A DNA stretch of 64,000 nt from NCBI RefSeq assembly GCF_001651035.1, contig NZ_LXRG01000192.1, forward strand, positions 620,001 to 684,000, read 5' to 3'. Positions 53,133 to 61,841 of the stretch are shown piece after piece (the stretch's first letter is position 1; every line of letters starts with the position of its first letter). Position numbers and translations under genes: made by a program. The DNA comes from Halomonas sp. ALS9 (GTDB lineage Bacteria > Pseudomonadota > Gammaproteobacteria > Pseudomonadales > Halomonadaceae). Below the pieces are notes generated by a model that worked only from the letters and a program-made list of their open reading frames with translations, was not told the origin of the DNA and made no database searches.

Positions 53133-55298
53133 ATGCCTCTTGGGAACACCTCCAACACAGCGCGCAAAGCACGGCTCCTGCGCGCGCTGGCGCTGATCGC
53201 GATGGGTATCACACCCGCGACCGCCTGGGCGCAGACGAGTGCTGCCAATCAGTCCCTGGATACCCTCACCGTCACGGGCTCCGTACCGACCTATGGAGAT
53301 ACGCCACCTCCGGCCTTCGCCGGTGGCCAAATCGCGGCGGGTGGCCGCGTAGGACTGGTCGGTGAAAAAGACGCGATGGACGTGCCTTTCAACGTCATCA
53401 GTTATACCAGTGAGCTGATGGAGAATCAGCAATCTCAGACACTGGGCGATACCCTGCAAAACGATGCCTCGGTATCGGTAGGGCTAGGCTTTGGCATCTA
53501 TGGCGAAGCGTACAAGGTACGCGGCTTTAGCCTGACCGGTGACGACGTGGCTTATGGCGGCCTCTACGGCGTGCTGCCACGCCAGATCATCAACAGCGAC
53601 CTTGCCGAGCGCGTCGAAGTCTTCAAAGGCGCCAGCGCCTTTACGTCGGGCATTCCCATCGGCGGGAGCGGCGGTATTGGTGGCACCGTCAACATCGAGC
53701 CCAAGCATGCGGGGGATGACCCGATGCTCAAACTATCCAGTGGTTATCGCTCTGATGGCTACGGCGAAGTGGGCGTCGATGCTAGCCAGCGTTATGGGGA
53801 TCAGCAGCAATGGGGAGCACGAGTAAGTGCCACGCGCGGCCGTGGTGATACCGCCATTGATGACGAAACCCAGCGCGATACCTCCTTCGTCGTTGGGCTC
53901 GACTACCGTGGGGATCAAGGCCGGATATTGTTCGATGTCGGTCATCAAAAGCTCACCCTGGATGGTGGTCGTTCAAGCGTCAACACCGGCGCGGCCACTC
54001 AGGTGCCCGCTGCGCCGGACTCCACGTTGAACTACACCCCTTCTTTCGGTGGAACCGAGCTAGAAACCAATTTCGGTATGGTCAGGGGCGAATATGACCT
54101 CACCAACACCTGGACCGCGTTCGCAGCCTTGGGGGGCAACCGCACGCTCGAAGGCATCGTGTCGGCGACTCCGCGCCTTACCGATGATGCAGGTAACGCC
54201 AGGGTCAACGACTTCGAGACCGACAACCACATCGACAACGTCGCCAGCCAGGCGGGGCTGCGTGGCTACGTGCTGACCGGCCCAGTTAGCCATGACATCA
54301 CCTTTGGCTACTCTAGCGCCTATCGCAAGTTCGACACGGACTGGAGTTTCCTCGCGGCAGGCACGACCAACATCTATGATCCCGCCGATTTATCTCGCCC
54401 GGATGGCATGCCTTTCGTGGGGGGTAGCGTGACGCGCACACGCTCCCAAGGGGTCACGCTGAGCGACACGCTTGGATTCATCGATGACCGACTGTTGCTG
54501 ACGCTGGGCGCACGCCATCAGGAACTCGAGATCGACGAACGTCCTAACAACGGCAGCAGCAATCGCTATGCCGATCGCCGGGTAACCCCCGCCGTCGGCG
54601 CGGTGTTCAAGACCACGGATAATATCTCGCTCTACGCCAACTACGTCGAAGCATTGCAGGATGGCGGCACGGTCACCGATACCACAGCGCTGAACTTTGG
54701 TCAGCACTTGGGCATTGCCCATGCCGAGCAGCACGAGGCGGGCGCTAAGTTCGACTACGGCAATCTAGGCGGTGGCATTAGCCTGTTCCAGATAGAGCTG
54801 CCCTCTGCAGCGGTCGTCGATGGCATCGGCAACCTGGATAACGAGCAGCGTAATCGCGGCCTGGAGCTAAGCCTTTACGGTGAGCCGACGACAGGAGTGC
54901 GCCTGTTCAGCAGCGCGACCTGGATAGATGCCGAACTCACCAAAACACAGGATGGCAACGAAGGAAATGACGCCACGGGCGTTCCTGAGTATCGTTTTGT
55001 GTTCGGTGGCGAATGGGACACGCCCTTCGTCGAGCGTCTCACTGCCACTGGTCGCGTCCTGCACACGGGCTCGCAGTACGCCGATGTAGCCAACGACTTG
55101 GAGCTGGATTCCTGGACACGCCTCGATCTTGGCCTGCGCTACACCACACCGGTCGGTGGCGCTGATTGGATCTGGCGCGCAGGCATCGACAACGTTACCG
55201 ACGAAGATTACTGGTCAGGCGCCTCGACGTCCTTTGCAAATTATTTGGTTCAAGGCGAACCGCGCACCTTCAAGCTTTCGGCGACCGTCGAGTTTTAA
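53133..55298 (+). CDS. TonB-dependent siderophore receptor
   Basis: The 721-residue outer-membrane receptor has a signal peptide (from MPLGNTSNTARKARLLRALA to TAWA), a TonB box-like LDTLTVTG, a plug domain (VPFNVISYTSELMENQQSQT, YKVRGFSLTGDDVAYGGLYG, VEVFKGASAFTSG) and a beta-barrel ending in an aromatic residue (ATVEF). It should import ferric siderophore. ATG 53133 is preferred: the open frame extends 39 codons upstream but a signal peptide starts only here. It is intact although its FhuD-like neighbour is a fragment. Confidence 0.88.
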   Translation: MPLGNTSNTARKARLLRALALIAMGITPATAWAQTSAANQSLDTLTVTGSVPTYGDTPPPAFAGGQIAAGGRVGLVGEKDAMDVPFNVISYTSELMENQQSQTLGDTLQNDASVSVGLGFGIYGEAYKVRGFSLTGDDVAYGGLYGVLPRQIINSDLAERVEVFKGASAFTSGIPIGGSGGIGGTVNIEPKHAGDDPMLKLSSGYRSDGYGEVGVDASQRYGDQQQWGARVSATRGRGDTAIDDETQRDTSFVVGLDYRGDQGRILFDVGHQKLTLDGGRSSVNTGAATQVPAAPDSTLNYTPSFGGTELETNFGMVRGEYDLTNTWTAFAALGGNRTLEGIVSATPRLTDDAGNARVNDFETDNHIDNVASQAGLRGYVLTGPVSHDITFGYSSAYRKFDTDWSFLAAGTTNIYDPADLSRPDGMPFVGGSVTRTRSQGVTLSDTLGFIDDRLLLTLGARHQELEIDERPNNGSSNRYADRRVTPAVGAVFKTTDNISLYANYVEALQDGGTVTDTTALNFGQHLGIAHAEQHEAGAKFDYGNLGGGISLFQIELPSAAVVDGIGNLDNEQRNRGLELSLYGEPTTGVRLFSSATWIDAELTKTQDGNEGNDATGVPEYRFVFGGEWDTPFVERLTATGRVLHTGSQYADVANDLELDSWTRLDLGLRYTTPVGGADWIWRAGIDNVTDEDYWSGASTSFANYLVQGEPRTFKLSATVEF

Positions 55299-55326
55299 GT
55301 AACGCATCCTCTTTGCCGTTACCATG

Positions 55327-55350
55327 AGGGCGCTTCCTATGAAGCGCCCT
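55327..55350 (+). terminator. Terminator after the TonB receptor
   Basis: AGGGCGCTT and AAGCGCCCT form a perfect 9-bp stem with a six-base loop, followed by TATCTTT. Its right arm directly adjoins the potD-like remnant. Confidence 0.7.
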
Positions 55351-55400
55351 TATCTTTCCGCAGCCGAATGGGGCTGTTGGTATAACGCTAACAGCATGAT
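55341..55400 (+). pseudogene. potD-like remnant, copy 3
   Basis: KRPYLSAAEWGCWYNANS aligns with RPHLSAAEWDFWYGGQP of the PotD-like protein, with differences mostly at third codon positions. Only about 18 codons remain before the homology passes into the downstream repeat (55400-55815). It is more diverged than copy 2, so it derives from a paralogue or a different strain. Confidence 0.55.
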
Positions 55401-55847
55401 GCCCATGAGCCCATCTTGCGACTCCTGACCCTCAAGAGCTGACCCGTTAATTATTGTTTTCTCTTAACTTTTACTCTGCTCCCGTCTAACAAAGACTGCA
55501 TAGGCTACACACCTGCCAACGCTAGAGAACGGTACGAGCCCTCAGCAGCAGGCCCCTAATGAGCGTTGAAAAGAAAAGCTTACGAGCCTCAGCTTTCTTC
55601 AGAGGCCTGTGCTAGGCTAATTTTATTAAGCACTGGGCACGAGATCGGAAGCAAATAGCATAAGGCTGAAAACACCCCCAAAGCGTTCCTCCGAAAAGTA
55701 CAGCAGGCTCGCGAATTTTGGATATACCGTCTAATGGGAATTAATAGCTCATAAAATTAAATGCTTAGGGAAGCAGCACAAGCTGTATTTGCCAGAAAAA
55801 AGTGCCAGCACGCTCATTCAATCATAGAGCGCGCCGTCTAATACGTT
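55401..55847 (+). repeat. potD-like downstream repeat, copy 3
   Basis: This gene-free stretch shares GCGTTGAAAAGAAAAGCTTA, GTGCTAGGCTAATTT and GTATTTGCCAGA with copy 1 (31384-31830), then leads into cassette array 2 exactly as copy 1 leads into array 1. Confidence 0.65.
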
Positions 55848-55875
55848 GTTATGTTTGGTAGGAGGAGCCCTCGAT

Positions 55876-57045
55876 TTGGACGGGAACAAAAATATATTGG
55901 GTGGTGTAAGAGCTTTTAGCCCACTGCTACAAGCCTATGAAGCTGGATATTCAAAGGAAGAGATTAAAGCTGGAATTCTAGAATCTCTTGAACCTGAATT
56001 TGAGAACCCAGAAATTCTAGATAGGTATGGGATCGACCTCTGGGCGGTCGAATCAGTTAATGTTACCAAAGTGCGAATTAACGGGTGGTCCTCTGATCTA
56101 TACGATAAAAGCATTGAGGTGCGTAGAAGCCTTTTAGCTAGTAATAAAAATACATGTGCTGAGATATGTTCACAATGGGAGGAGCAGATCGGAAAAGCGC
56201 TCACTTTCTACTGGAACGCGGTTAGATTTGAGCACCATAAAGGTAATTTGCCAATTGATGAGTATGCCTATGAATTATTCAGGAATATTGGTGCTCTAAT
56301 TGAGGGCACGCTCCAAGTTTACTTAAAGGAGCTGCTCCACATTGCATCCTGTGCTCAAGGCGAGAGTACGTCCTATTCAGAAGTCTCTTCTTTAAGTTTA
56401 GGCAATGTTGTCAACAAACTCAGTGAAAAGCTTGGTGATTCTGACATATTTACCTTAAATCCCTGGGGTGTGCCTCTCAATCAGTGGCGAAATATTGCAC
56501 AGCATTTTTCTATCGATACCAAAGATTCTACAATTACTTGTACGTATGGAGCGAAAAACCAGCATTTCATTAGGCTCGAAAGAAAAGAACTGATGGAAGT
56601 GGCTAGGTCTGTTTTTACTCTGTATTCGGCAATTCGAACCTCACAAACCATATTTTTCTTAGATAATGCTGACTCATTGATTTCTCACTGTAAGGGTTCC
56701 AAACGAAAAGATGTGGATGAGCAATTCCAATTTTGTGTAGGCGCAGCATCTCAAGGTTTTGAAGTAATTGATCTAAAAGTTTCAGATGAGAAAGCATACG
56801 CACAGTTTTCCGATGCAACAGACGAGGATTCACTGGAGCGCGCACTTCATGCTTCACAATTCGTTTATCAACTTTGGGAAGTTACTAGATCAAGCGTTGT
56901 AGTTATTAAGTACGATACTAAATCAGGAAAAAAGTCTTTAGTAACTACTGCAAAATCGGAGGACTGTGAAAAGGTCTATAGCGGTGAGGAAAGTTTCGCG
57001 TATTTGTCAAAGGTTGTTGATTTTGAAACCGAACAAAAGACATAA
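55876..57045 (+). CDS. Cassette protein with a HEPN-like RNase motif
   Basis: This is a 389-residue soluble protein, otherwise unrecognised. Residues 205-210 read RNIAQH, the R-N-x3-H motif of HEPN ribonucleases, inside a helical region that begins with LFRNIGALIEGTLQVYLKEL. This makes a HEPN-type RNase, common in toxin-antitoxin and phage-defence systems, a fair guess. The start is TTG 55876, eight bases after GGAGGAG; the frame is open from 55846, inside the recombination site. It is cassette 1 of array 2, and its stop lies in the attC core. Confidence 0.6.
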   Translation: MDGNKNILGGVRAFSPLLQAYEAGYSKEEIKAGILESLEPEFENPEILDRYGIDLWAVESVNVTKVRINGWSSDLYDKSIEVRRSLLASNKNTCAEICSQWEEQIGKALTFYWNAVRFEHHKGNLPIDEYAYELFRNIGALIEGTLQVYLKELLHIASCAQGESTSYSEVSSLSLGNVVNKLSEKLGDSDIFTLNPWGVPLNQWRNIAQHFSIDTKDSTITCTYGAKNQHFIRLERKELMEVARSVFTLYSAIRTSQTIFFLDNADSLISHCKGSKRKDVDEQFQFCVGAASQGFEVIDLKVSDEKAYAQFSDATDEDSLERALHASQFVYQLWEVTRSSVVVIKYDTKSGKKSLVTTAKSEDCEKVYSGEESFAYLSKVVDFETEQKT

Positions 57046-57110
57046 CAAGGCGCTGCTGGCGGAAAATTTTCCTCTGCGCTCCAAAATTTCCGCAGAGCGC
57101 GGCGTTAAAA
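57040..57110 (+). repeat. attC site 5
   Basis: The 5' core ACATAAC complements GTTATGT (55848-55854), the predicted left end of the same cassette. The 3' core is GTTAAAA (57104). The arms GGCGGAAAATTT and AAATTTCCGC pair imperfectly. Confidence 0.85.
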
Positions 57111-57123
57111 ACAAGGAGATCGA

Positions 57124-57749
57124 ATGGATTCTCATATTTTTATAGATAATTCGAATATTTTCGGAGGTGCTCAGAGAGCGGCAGCAACCCATGAGCCAGA
57201 AGCATTCTGGATGGCGGTGAGGCTTTATTACCGAAACTTTTTTCAGCTGTTGGAACGTGAGACAAATCCGGTTACTAAAGTCCTCGCTGGCTCCGTTCCT
57301 CCAGGGAACGAAGTGCTCTGGGAGCATGCGAGGAGATACGGCTATAACACAGATCTTTTGCACCGTATTGAGAAAGATGACGGTCGGCTGGTTGAGCAGG
57401 GCGTGGACGAAATAGCGCACCTTAAAATTGCGAATGTCCTTCTTGATCATGAACCTCCACAGACCCTTGTTCTAGTCACTGGAGACGGAAATGACTCAGA
57501 TTTTGGTACCAGCTTTACCAAGCAGGCAGAGAGAGCACTGAAGCGCGGATGGGACGTTCATGTGTGGTCTTGGGCGGACCAACTTCAGGGAAGTTTGCTC
57601 GCCTTTCTTCTATCGGTTCTGAAAACCTCATAGTCAACCAACTCGACAACTACTATCGGTCTATAACATTTGTTCAGGGTGGGACCTATGATGTAAACGG
57701 TTCTCATGTCAACGTTTCTGGCCGCGTGGTCAGTGCACCGAACTTTTAA
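57124..57749 (+). pseudogene. NYN-domain (PIN-like) nuclease cassette protein, frameshifted
   Basis: The first frame shows a NYN domain: IFIDNSNIFGGA at residues 5-16, VDEIAHLKIANVLL near 95, and LVLVTGDGNDSDFG near 118, giving the acidic active site of these RNases. It reads out of frame after WSWADQL. The next frame supplies SGKFARLSSIGSENLIVNQL and DNYYRSITFVQGGTYDVNG, a natural continuation of about 50 residues. One missing base near 57583-57586 (CTTCAGGG for CTTTCAGGG) explains it. As read it makes a 169-residue protein with an altered tail. It is cassette 2 of array 2. Confidence 0.72.
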
Positions 57750-57828
57750 CAAGGCCAAGCACGGCGACGCCTACTACATTGCGGCTTCGCCTCCATTCCG
57801 TAGCCGCGCATGCTGGCTGGCGTTATGC
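57744..57828 (+). repeat. attC site 6
   Basis: The 5' core TTTTAAC nearly complements the GTTAAAA starting the cassette. The 3' core is GTTATGC (57822). The arms AAGGCCAAGC and GCTGGCTGGCG pair imperfectly. Confidence 0.8.
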
Positions 57829-57850
57829 ACTTCGCACAAATTGGTGAAAC

Positions 57851-58810
57851 ATGCTGGATTTAGCAATCCCTCTTAGAGAAACCATTGATAAGTCAGCACT
57901 ATCTGAGATGATCGAGTGGTTTTCGGATATTCCCTCCGATGCAGCATAGTATGTTATTTCAGATTATTGCTTTGATGACAGCCAAAAAAAGAATGACGTT
58001 GCTTCCTTCGCCGTTCTCCTTAATCACGACACTCTTTCAAATATTGGAAGCTACATTAATGCGTTTTCTCCAAAGGACTTAAAAAATACCAAGTATGCTT
58101 CCCCTGATTTCTTGAAGTACCTTAATACCCCTGTAATATTCAGTTTTACTTTTGCAGTTGAGAGAGATTCTAGATTTCTAAAGGACTATGCATCAAAAGA
58201 AAATATGGAGGCGTTTTTTGGCGGATTTGAGGAGTTCGTGCAAGCTATCAATGAATCATCCTCTTTCAAACCTGGCTATATTGATGGAGTTCTTAGGCGC
58301 GCAAGAGAAATGCGTGAGTCCCTAAAGGCCAAGAGCGCGAATCTTCAGCTCTCAAGACAGATTTTTTTGGTGGCAACCTTTGCCAGTGTTGTATTCTATT
58401 ACCTCAACAAAGTTAAGTCTCCGTCACACATTGCATGGGTGTCAGATCGGGATGCCTTGATAGATAGGGGCGATGGATTTATATACGACCTTTCATACTT
58501 CATGTTCCTTGCAGAGCACATGAGGGCACCTCAGGGCAAGCAAGCGGAAAGAAGTACGGTCATGGATAAACCACATTTCATATACCCCATCCCACCGAAG
58601 AGCGGCATTAATGATCATGATGTACTTGTAAGAATCCCGGACTACCTGGCTGGCACACTTGCCGATCTTGATATCTCAGCAAACGAGTTTTCTAAAGATA
58701 AGTACTACACAGTTCTAGAGCACGCGTTAGTTAACTCAAGAAATCATGCCATAATTCATGTTCGCGGCGGGGGTCAAGATATCTACACAAGACGGCTCGT
58801 TTACAGGTAG
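57851..58810 (+). pseudogene. Cassette gene with one nonsense codon, unknown function
   Basis: From ATG 57851 the frame reads 32 codons (MLDLAIPLRETIDKSALSEM and on), hits TAG at 57947-57949, then continues without a break for 286 codons in the same frame to 58810. TGG to TAG would restore a 319-residue protein. No known domain is recognised; it is soluble with one hydrophobic stretch (IFLVATFASVVFYYL near residue 180). It is the third of three array 2 genes and the second with a defect. Confidence 0.65.
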
Positions 58811-58852
58811 TATATATCGCGCTTGGCAATGGAGAAAAATGCATAACACCTA

Positions 58853-60430
58853 TGAGCCTTCTCTCTGTCAATAAGCCGCAGGTTTTTTATTGGCCGCGTC
58901 AGCGGCCAATATCAAGTCCCTGAGCCAGTGATCCTACTTCATCTGTCATCGTTGGCTGTGAGTGACTTACAGCAAACACCTATTGAGGCTCTCTTAACGT
59001 GGTGGTTCACCACTGCCAAACCGGGTTGCTCCTTGCAGGTGGGTCTGGGGCACTAGACATTCATCGGTTAACCGGCATCTGTCCTATTCAAACAGCGGGT
59101 TACTTTATAGTCCCAGTTAGTTTCAGGTTCAGCGCCGGTGTAAGCCCACTCGCTCAGGGTATTGGTGCACGCCAGCAGGATGGATAATCAAAGCGACGGG
59201 CTTCGAGTTGGGTGTAGAAGTCGGGTTTCAGATCTCAAGATCAGTCAGCAGACACCCGGTTTCAGCACACTACGTGATGATCCAGTTAGACGTTGATCAT
59301 CATCCTGCTGCGTGACTAACTCGTTAAAAAGCGTTGTTCATCAAACACCTTCTCGTTCTTTAACATGAAATAAACCGCACGCCCCAGCTTGTGAGCCAGA
59401 GCCGAGAGGGCTTTGGCTTTACTCATGCGTTTATGGAAGCGTTGCAACAGCTTTTGTGCACCAGGATTGCCGCGCAGATAAAGCACAGCAGCTTCAGAGA
59501 AAGCCCACTTCAGATGGGCATTACCAATCTTGTTGCCCTGGGTGCCATAGGTCTTACCAGCCGATTCGGCTTTGCACTTGATCAGTCGGGAATAGGAGGC
59601 AAACTTCTGGACAGATTCAAAGCGTCGAATATCACCCACTTCATACAGAATAGTGAGGGCCAGAATACGGCCAACGCCGGGAATAGTTTTTAATAAGTGG
59701 TAGTAGGTTGGCTGATGCTTTTTGGCTTGCTTTTCCAATAGCCATTCCACTTGGCTTAGTTCTCGGTGGTAGCACTCTAAAACGGCCATAACTAAATCGA
59801 TATTGCGCTGAACGAGCGGGTCATCAAAGGTTCTGCCCAGTTGCTCTCTGGCACTGACATTTTTCAAATTGACCTTGTTGGGTGGCAAATTGTACTGAAT
59901 CGTGGTGTTGACAACATGAGCTTTGAGATCCGCACCATGACGAACGAGCCCAGTGCGACGACGAAGTAAATCCCGTGTTGCTCGCATACTACGAGGGTAG
60001 GCATAAGCGAGGGGGAAGTTGCCACCGCGAATAAGTGCTGCAATCTTGTAAGAATCCACGCGGTCATTCTTGGTTTTACCGCCATGAATGGCTTTCATAT
60101 AAAGGGCATGACCGAGAATGAAAGCAATGCCCTGATCTTCACAGAAATCGGCGATCCAGTACCAGCAATGCATGCATTCAACCCCGATGACCAGATCGTC
60201 CAGGTAGGGTTCGATCAGATGCAGCAGAGGCTCTGGTTTGGCTGGGATCTCTTTATGCAGAAGGATTTCACCCTACTGATACAGGATGCAGACATACAGG
60301 CTACGGGCATGCAGATCAATTCCACAGTAGTGACGATGAGTGCTATTGTAAAAGTTCATTGAGTCTTCTCCTGTTTGGTTTGGTCGCCTTTTCAGCTTAG
60401 CCAAACGGCTGAGCTGGGGGAGAAGGCTCA
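58853..60430 (-). mobile_element. IS110/IS1111-type insertion sequence in attC
   Basis: TGAGCCTTCTC at 58853 and its perfect reverse complement GAGAAGGCTCA at 60420 bound a 1.58 kb element. It contains one IS110-type transposase gene on the minus strand, a long non-coding stretch downstream of it (58864-59315) and a short one upstream with the hairpin CAGCTTAGCC-N3-GGCTGAGCTG near 60392. Inverted repeats and insertion in an attC are the hallmarks of the IS1111-attC group. The long downstream flank is where that group encodes its guide (bridge/seek) RNA. No target duplication is expected. Confidence 0.75.
59316..60359 (-). pseudogene. IS110-family transposase with a nonsense codon
   Basis: The frame from ATG 60359 reads HRHYCGIDLHARSLYVCILY, Gln, then TAG at 60273-60275 (codon 29) where CAG is expected. 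It continues to an intact 347-codon frame. The N-terminal DEDD domain keeps GIDLHA, GVECMHCWYW and KNDRVDSYKIA; the C-terminal part has TIPGVGRILALTILYEVGDI. Restart at Met 60173 would lose the first catalytic Asp, so the transposase is probably dead. Confidence 0.8.
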
Positions 60431-60588
60431 ATGAGTATCAAGTTCTTTCAGTCGGACAAAATCACGCTGTCATGCCTTTTGCAAAGAGCGCAAAAAGCCA
60501 CGCCAGCATGCTTTCGCCGCTGCTGAAGAAAGGCGTTATATCAGAGACGACTAAAAGATAGCTCTTGGCCGAAAGCAGCCCAAAAAAA

Positions 60589-60611
60589 GAGCCCACGATT
60601 TATCGTAGGCC
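60589..60611 (-). terminator. tRNA-Arg terminator
   Basis: On the minus strand, GGGCCTACGAT pairs with ATCGTGGGCTC (two G-U pairs) and is followed by TTTTTTTG. It ends the tRNA transcript and is homologous to the hairpin at 34543-34568, as is the adjacent GCTGCTTTCGGCCAA. Confidence 0.7.
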
Positions 60612-60625
60612 CCTTTTCTGATGTT

Positions 60626-60702
60626 TGGCGCGCCCGGCAGGATTTGAACCTGCGACCCTCGGCTTCGGAGGCCGATACTCTATCCAACTGAGCTACGGGC
60701 GC
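60626..60702 (-). tRNA. tRNA-Arg(CCG)
   Basis: The 77-base gene on the minus strand folds as a full cloverleaf. The acceptor stem is GCGCCCG with CGGGCGC, the D-arm GCTC-AGTTGGATA-GAG, the anticodon loop CTCCGAA (anticodon CCG), and the T-loop TTCAAAT. An encoded CCA end is present. Its 3' 47 bases are repeated at 34582. Confidence 0.95.
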
Positions 60703-60845
60703 TTGTGGGTGCGTATCGTAACTGTGCGGGGGCGCTGTGTCCAGCCGTATGGCGCTTGAGTCCATTGGTCAATTGACCGTTTTCCCCGCGGTGGTGCATG
60801 CTTTGGGAGCACTTCTGCACCTTCATCGACTGGGAACATAATAAT

Positions 60846-61841
60846 ATGAAAACATTTGCACGTAGCACGCTGGTTCTGGGTGTCTCACTGGCGCTGGTAA
60901 GCGCCGCGAACGCCAACGATTTTGCTGATATGGATCCCGTTACCCTGCGCCTGGCCCATGTGGTCAATGAGCAGGATGGTTTTCACATTGCCGCCACCAA
61001 GTTTGAAGAGCTGGTGGAAGAACGTACCGACGGCAAGGTGGATATCGAGATCTACCCTAATGCCACGCTAGGTGACGAACGCACGCTGCTGGAAGGCATG
61101 CAGATCGGCACGGTGGATATGGGCGTGATTACCAACGGCCCGGTGGCCAACTTTGTCGAAGAGATGGCGGTGTTTGAACTGCCGTTCCTGTTCCCCTCCC
61201 CGGAAGCCGCTTACGCAGTGCTCGATGGCCCGATTGGCCAGGAGCTGCTCGACAAGCTTTCCGAGGTGAACCTGAAAGGCATGGCCTACGCCGAGCGCGG
61301 TTTCCGCAACCTGACCAACAGCGAGCGGGCAGTGAATTCGCCGGAAGACCTGGACGGCCTGCGTATCCGCGTAATGGAGAACCCGGTTTACACCGATACC
61401 TTCCGCGAGCTGGGGGCTAACGCTATCCCCATGGCGTGGACGGAAGCGCTCACCGCCATGCAGCAGGGCACCATCGACGGCCAGGAAAACCCGGTGAACG
61501 TGATCCACTCGTTCAACCTGGATGAAACCCAGAACTACATGACCCTTTCCCGCCATACCTACGCTCCCGCGATTTTTGTCATGGGCATGCCCGCCTGGAA
61601 CCAGCTGCCTGAAAACGCCCAGGAAGTATTGCTAGCGGCAGCTCAGGAAGCGGCCGAGCATGAGCGCCAGGTGAACGCCGAGATGGAGAGCGAACAGCTG
61701 CAAGCGCTGCGCGATGCGGGCATGGAGATCAACGATACGCCGGATATGGAAGCCTTCCAGGCGGCTGTTGCGCCGGTGTATGAGAAGTACAGTGAGCAGT
61801 TCGGTGATTACCTGCCGCGCATTCAGGAGGCGCTCAAGTAA
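60846..61841 (+). CDS. dctP: TRAP transporter substrate-binding protein DctP
   Basis: The 331-residue protein has a signal peptide (MKTFARSTLVLGVSLALVSA ... NA) and DctP blocks (LRLAHVVNEQDGFHIAATKF near residue 35, DGLRIRVMENPVYTD near 168, AMQQGTIDGQENP near 205). Arg in RIRVMENP is the usual carboxylate ligand of the family. ATG 60846 is chosen over an upstream TTG because the signal peptide starts there. It heads a complete dctPQM operon. Confidence 0.9.
   Translation: MKTFARSTLVLGVSLALVSAANANDFADMDPVTLRLAHVVNEQDGFHIAATKFEELVEERTDGKVDIEIYPNATLGDERTLLEGMQIGTVDMGVITNGPVANFVEEMAVFELPFLFPSPEAAYAVLDGPIGQELLDKLSEVNLKGMAYAERGFRNLTNSERAVNSPEDLDGLRIRVMENPVYTDTFRELGANAIPMAWTEALTAMQQGTIDGQENPVNVIHSFNLDETQNYMTLSRHTYAPAIFVMGMPAWNQLPENAQEVLLAAAQEAAEHERQVNAEMESEQLQALRDAGMEINDTPDMEAFQAAVAPVYEKYSEQFGDYLPRIQEALK

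Larger units (their letters stand above)
58841..60541 (+). repeat. attC site 7, split by an insertion sequence
   Basis: The 5' core GCATAAC (58841-58847) complements GTTATGC of the preceding site, so it is the attC of the third cassette. Its 3' half, AAAGGCGTTATAT, lies at 60529-60541. Between them is an IS110-family element with 11-base inverted repeats (58853-58863 and 60420-60430). Removing it leaves an attC of roughly 120 bases. Confidence 0.7.
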
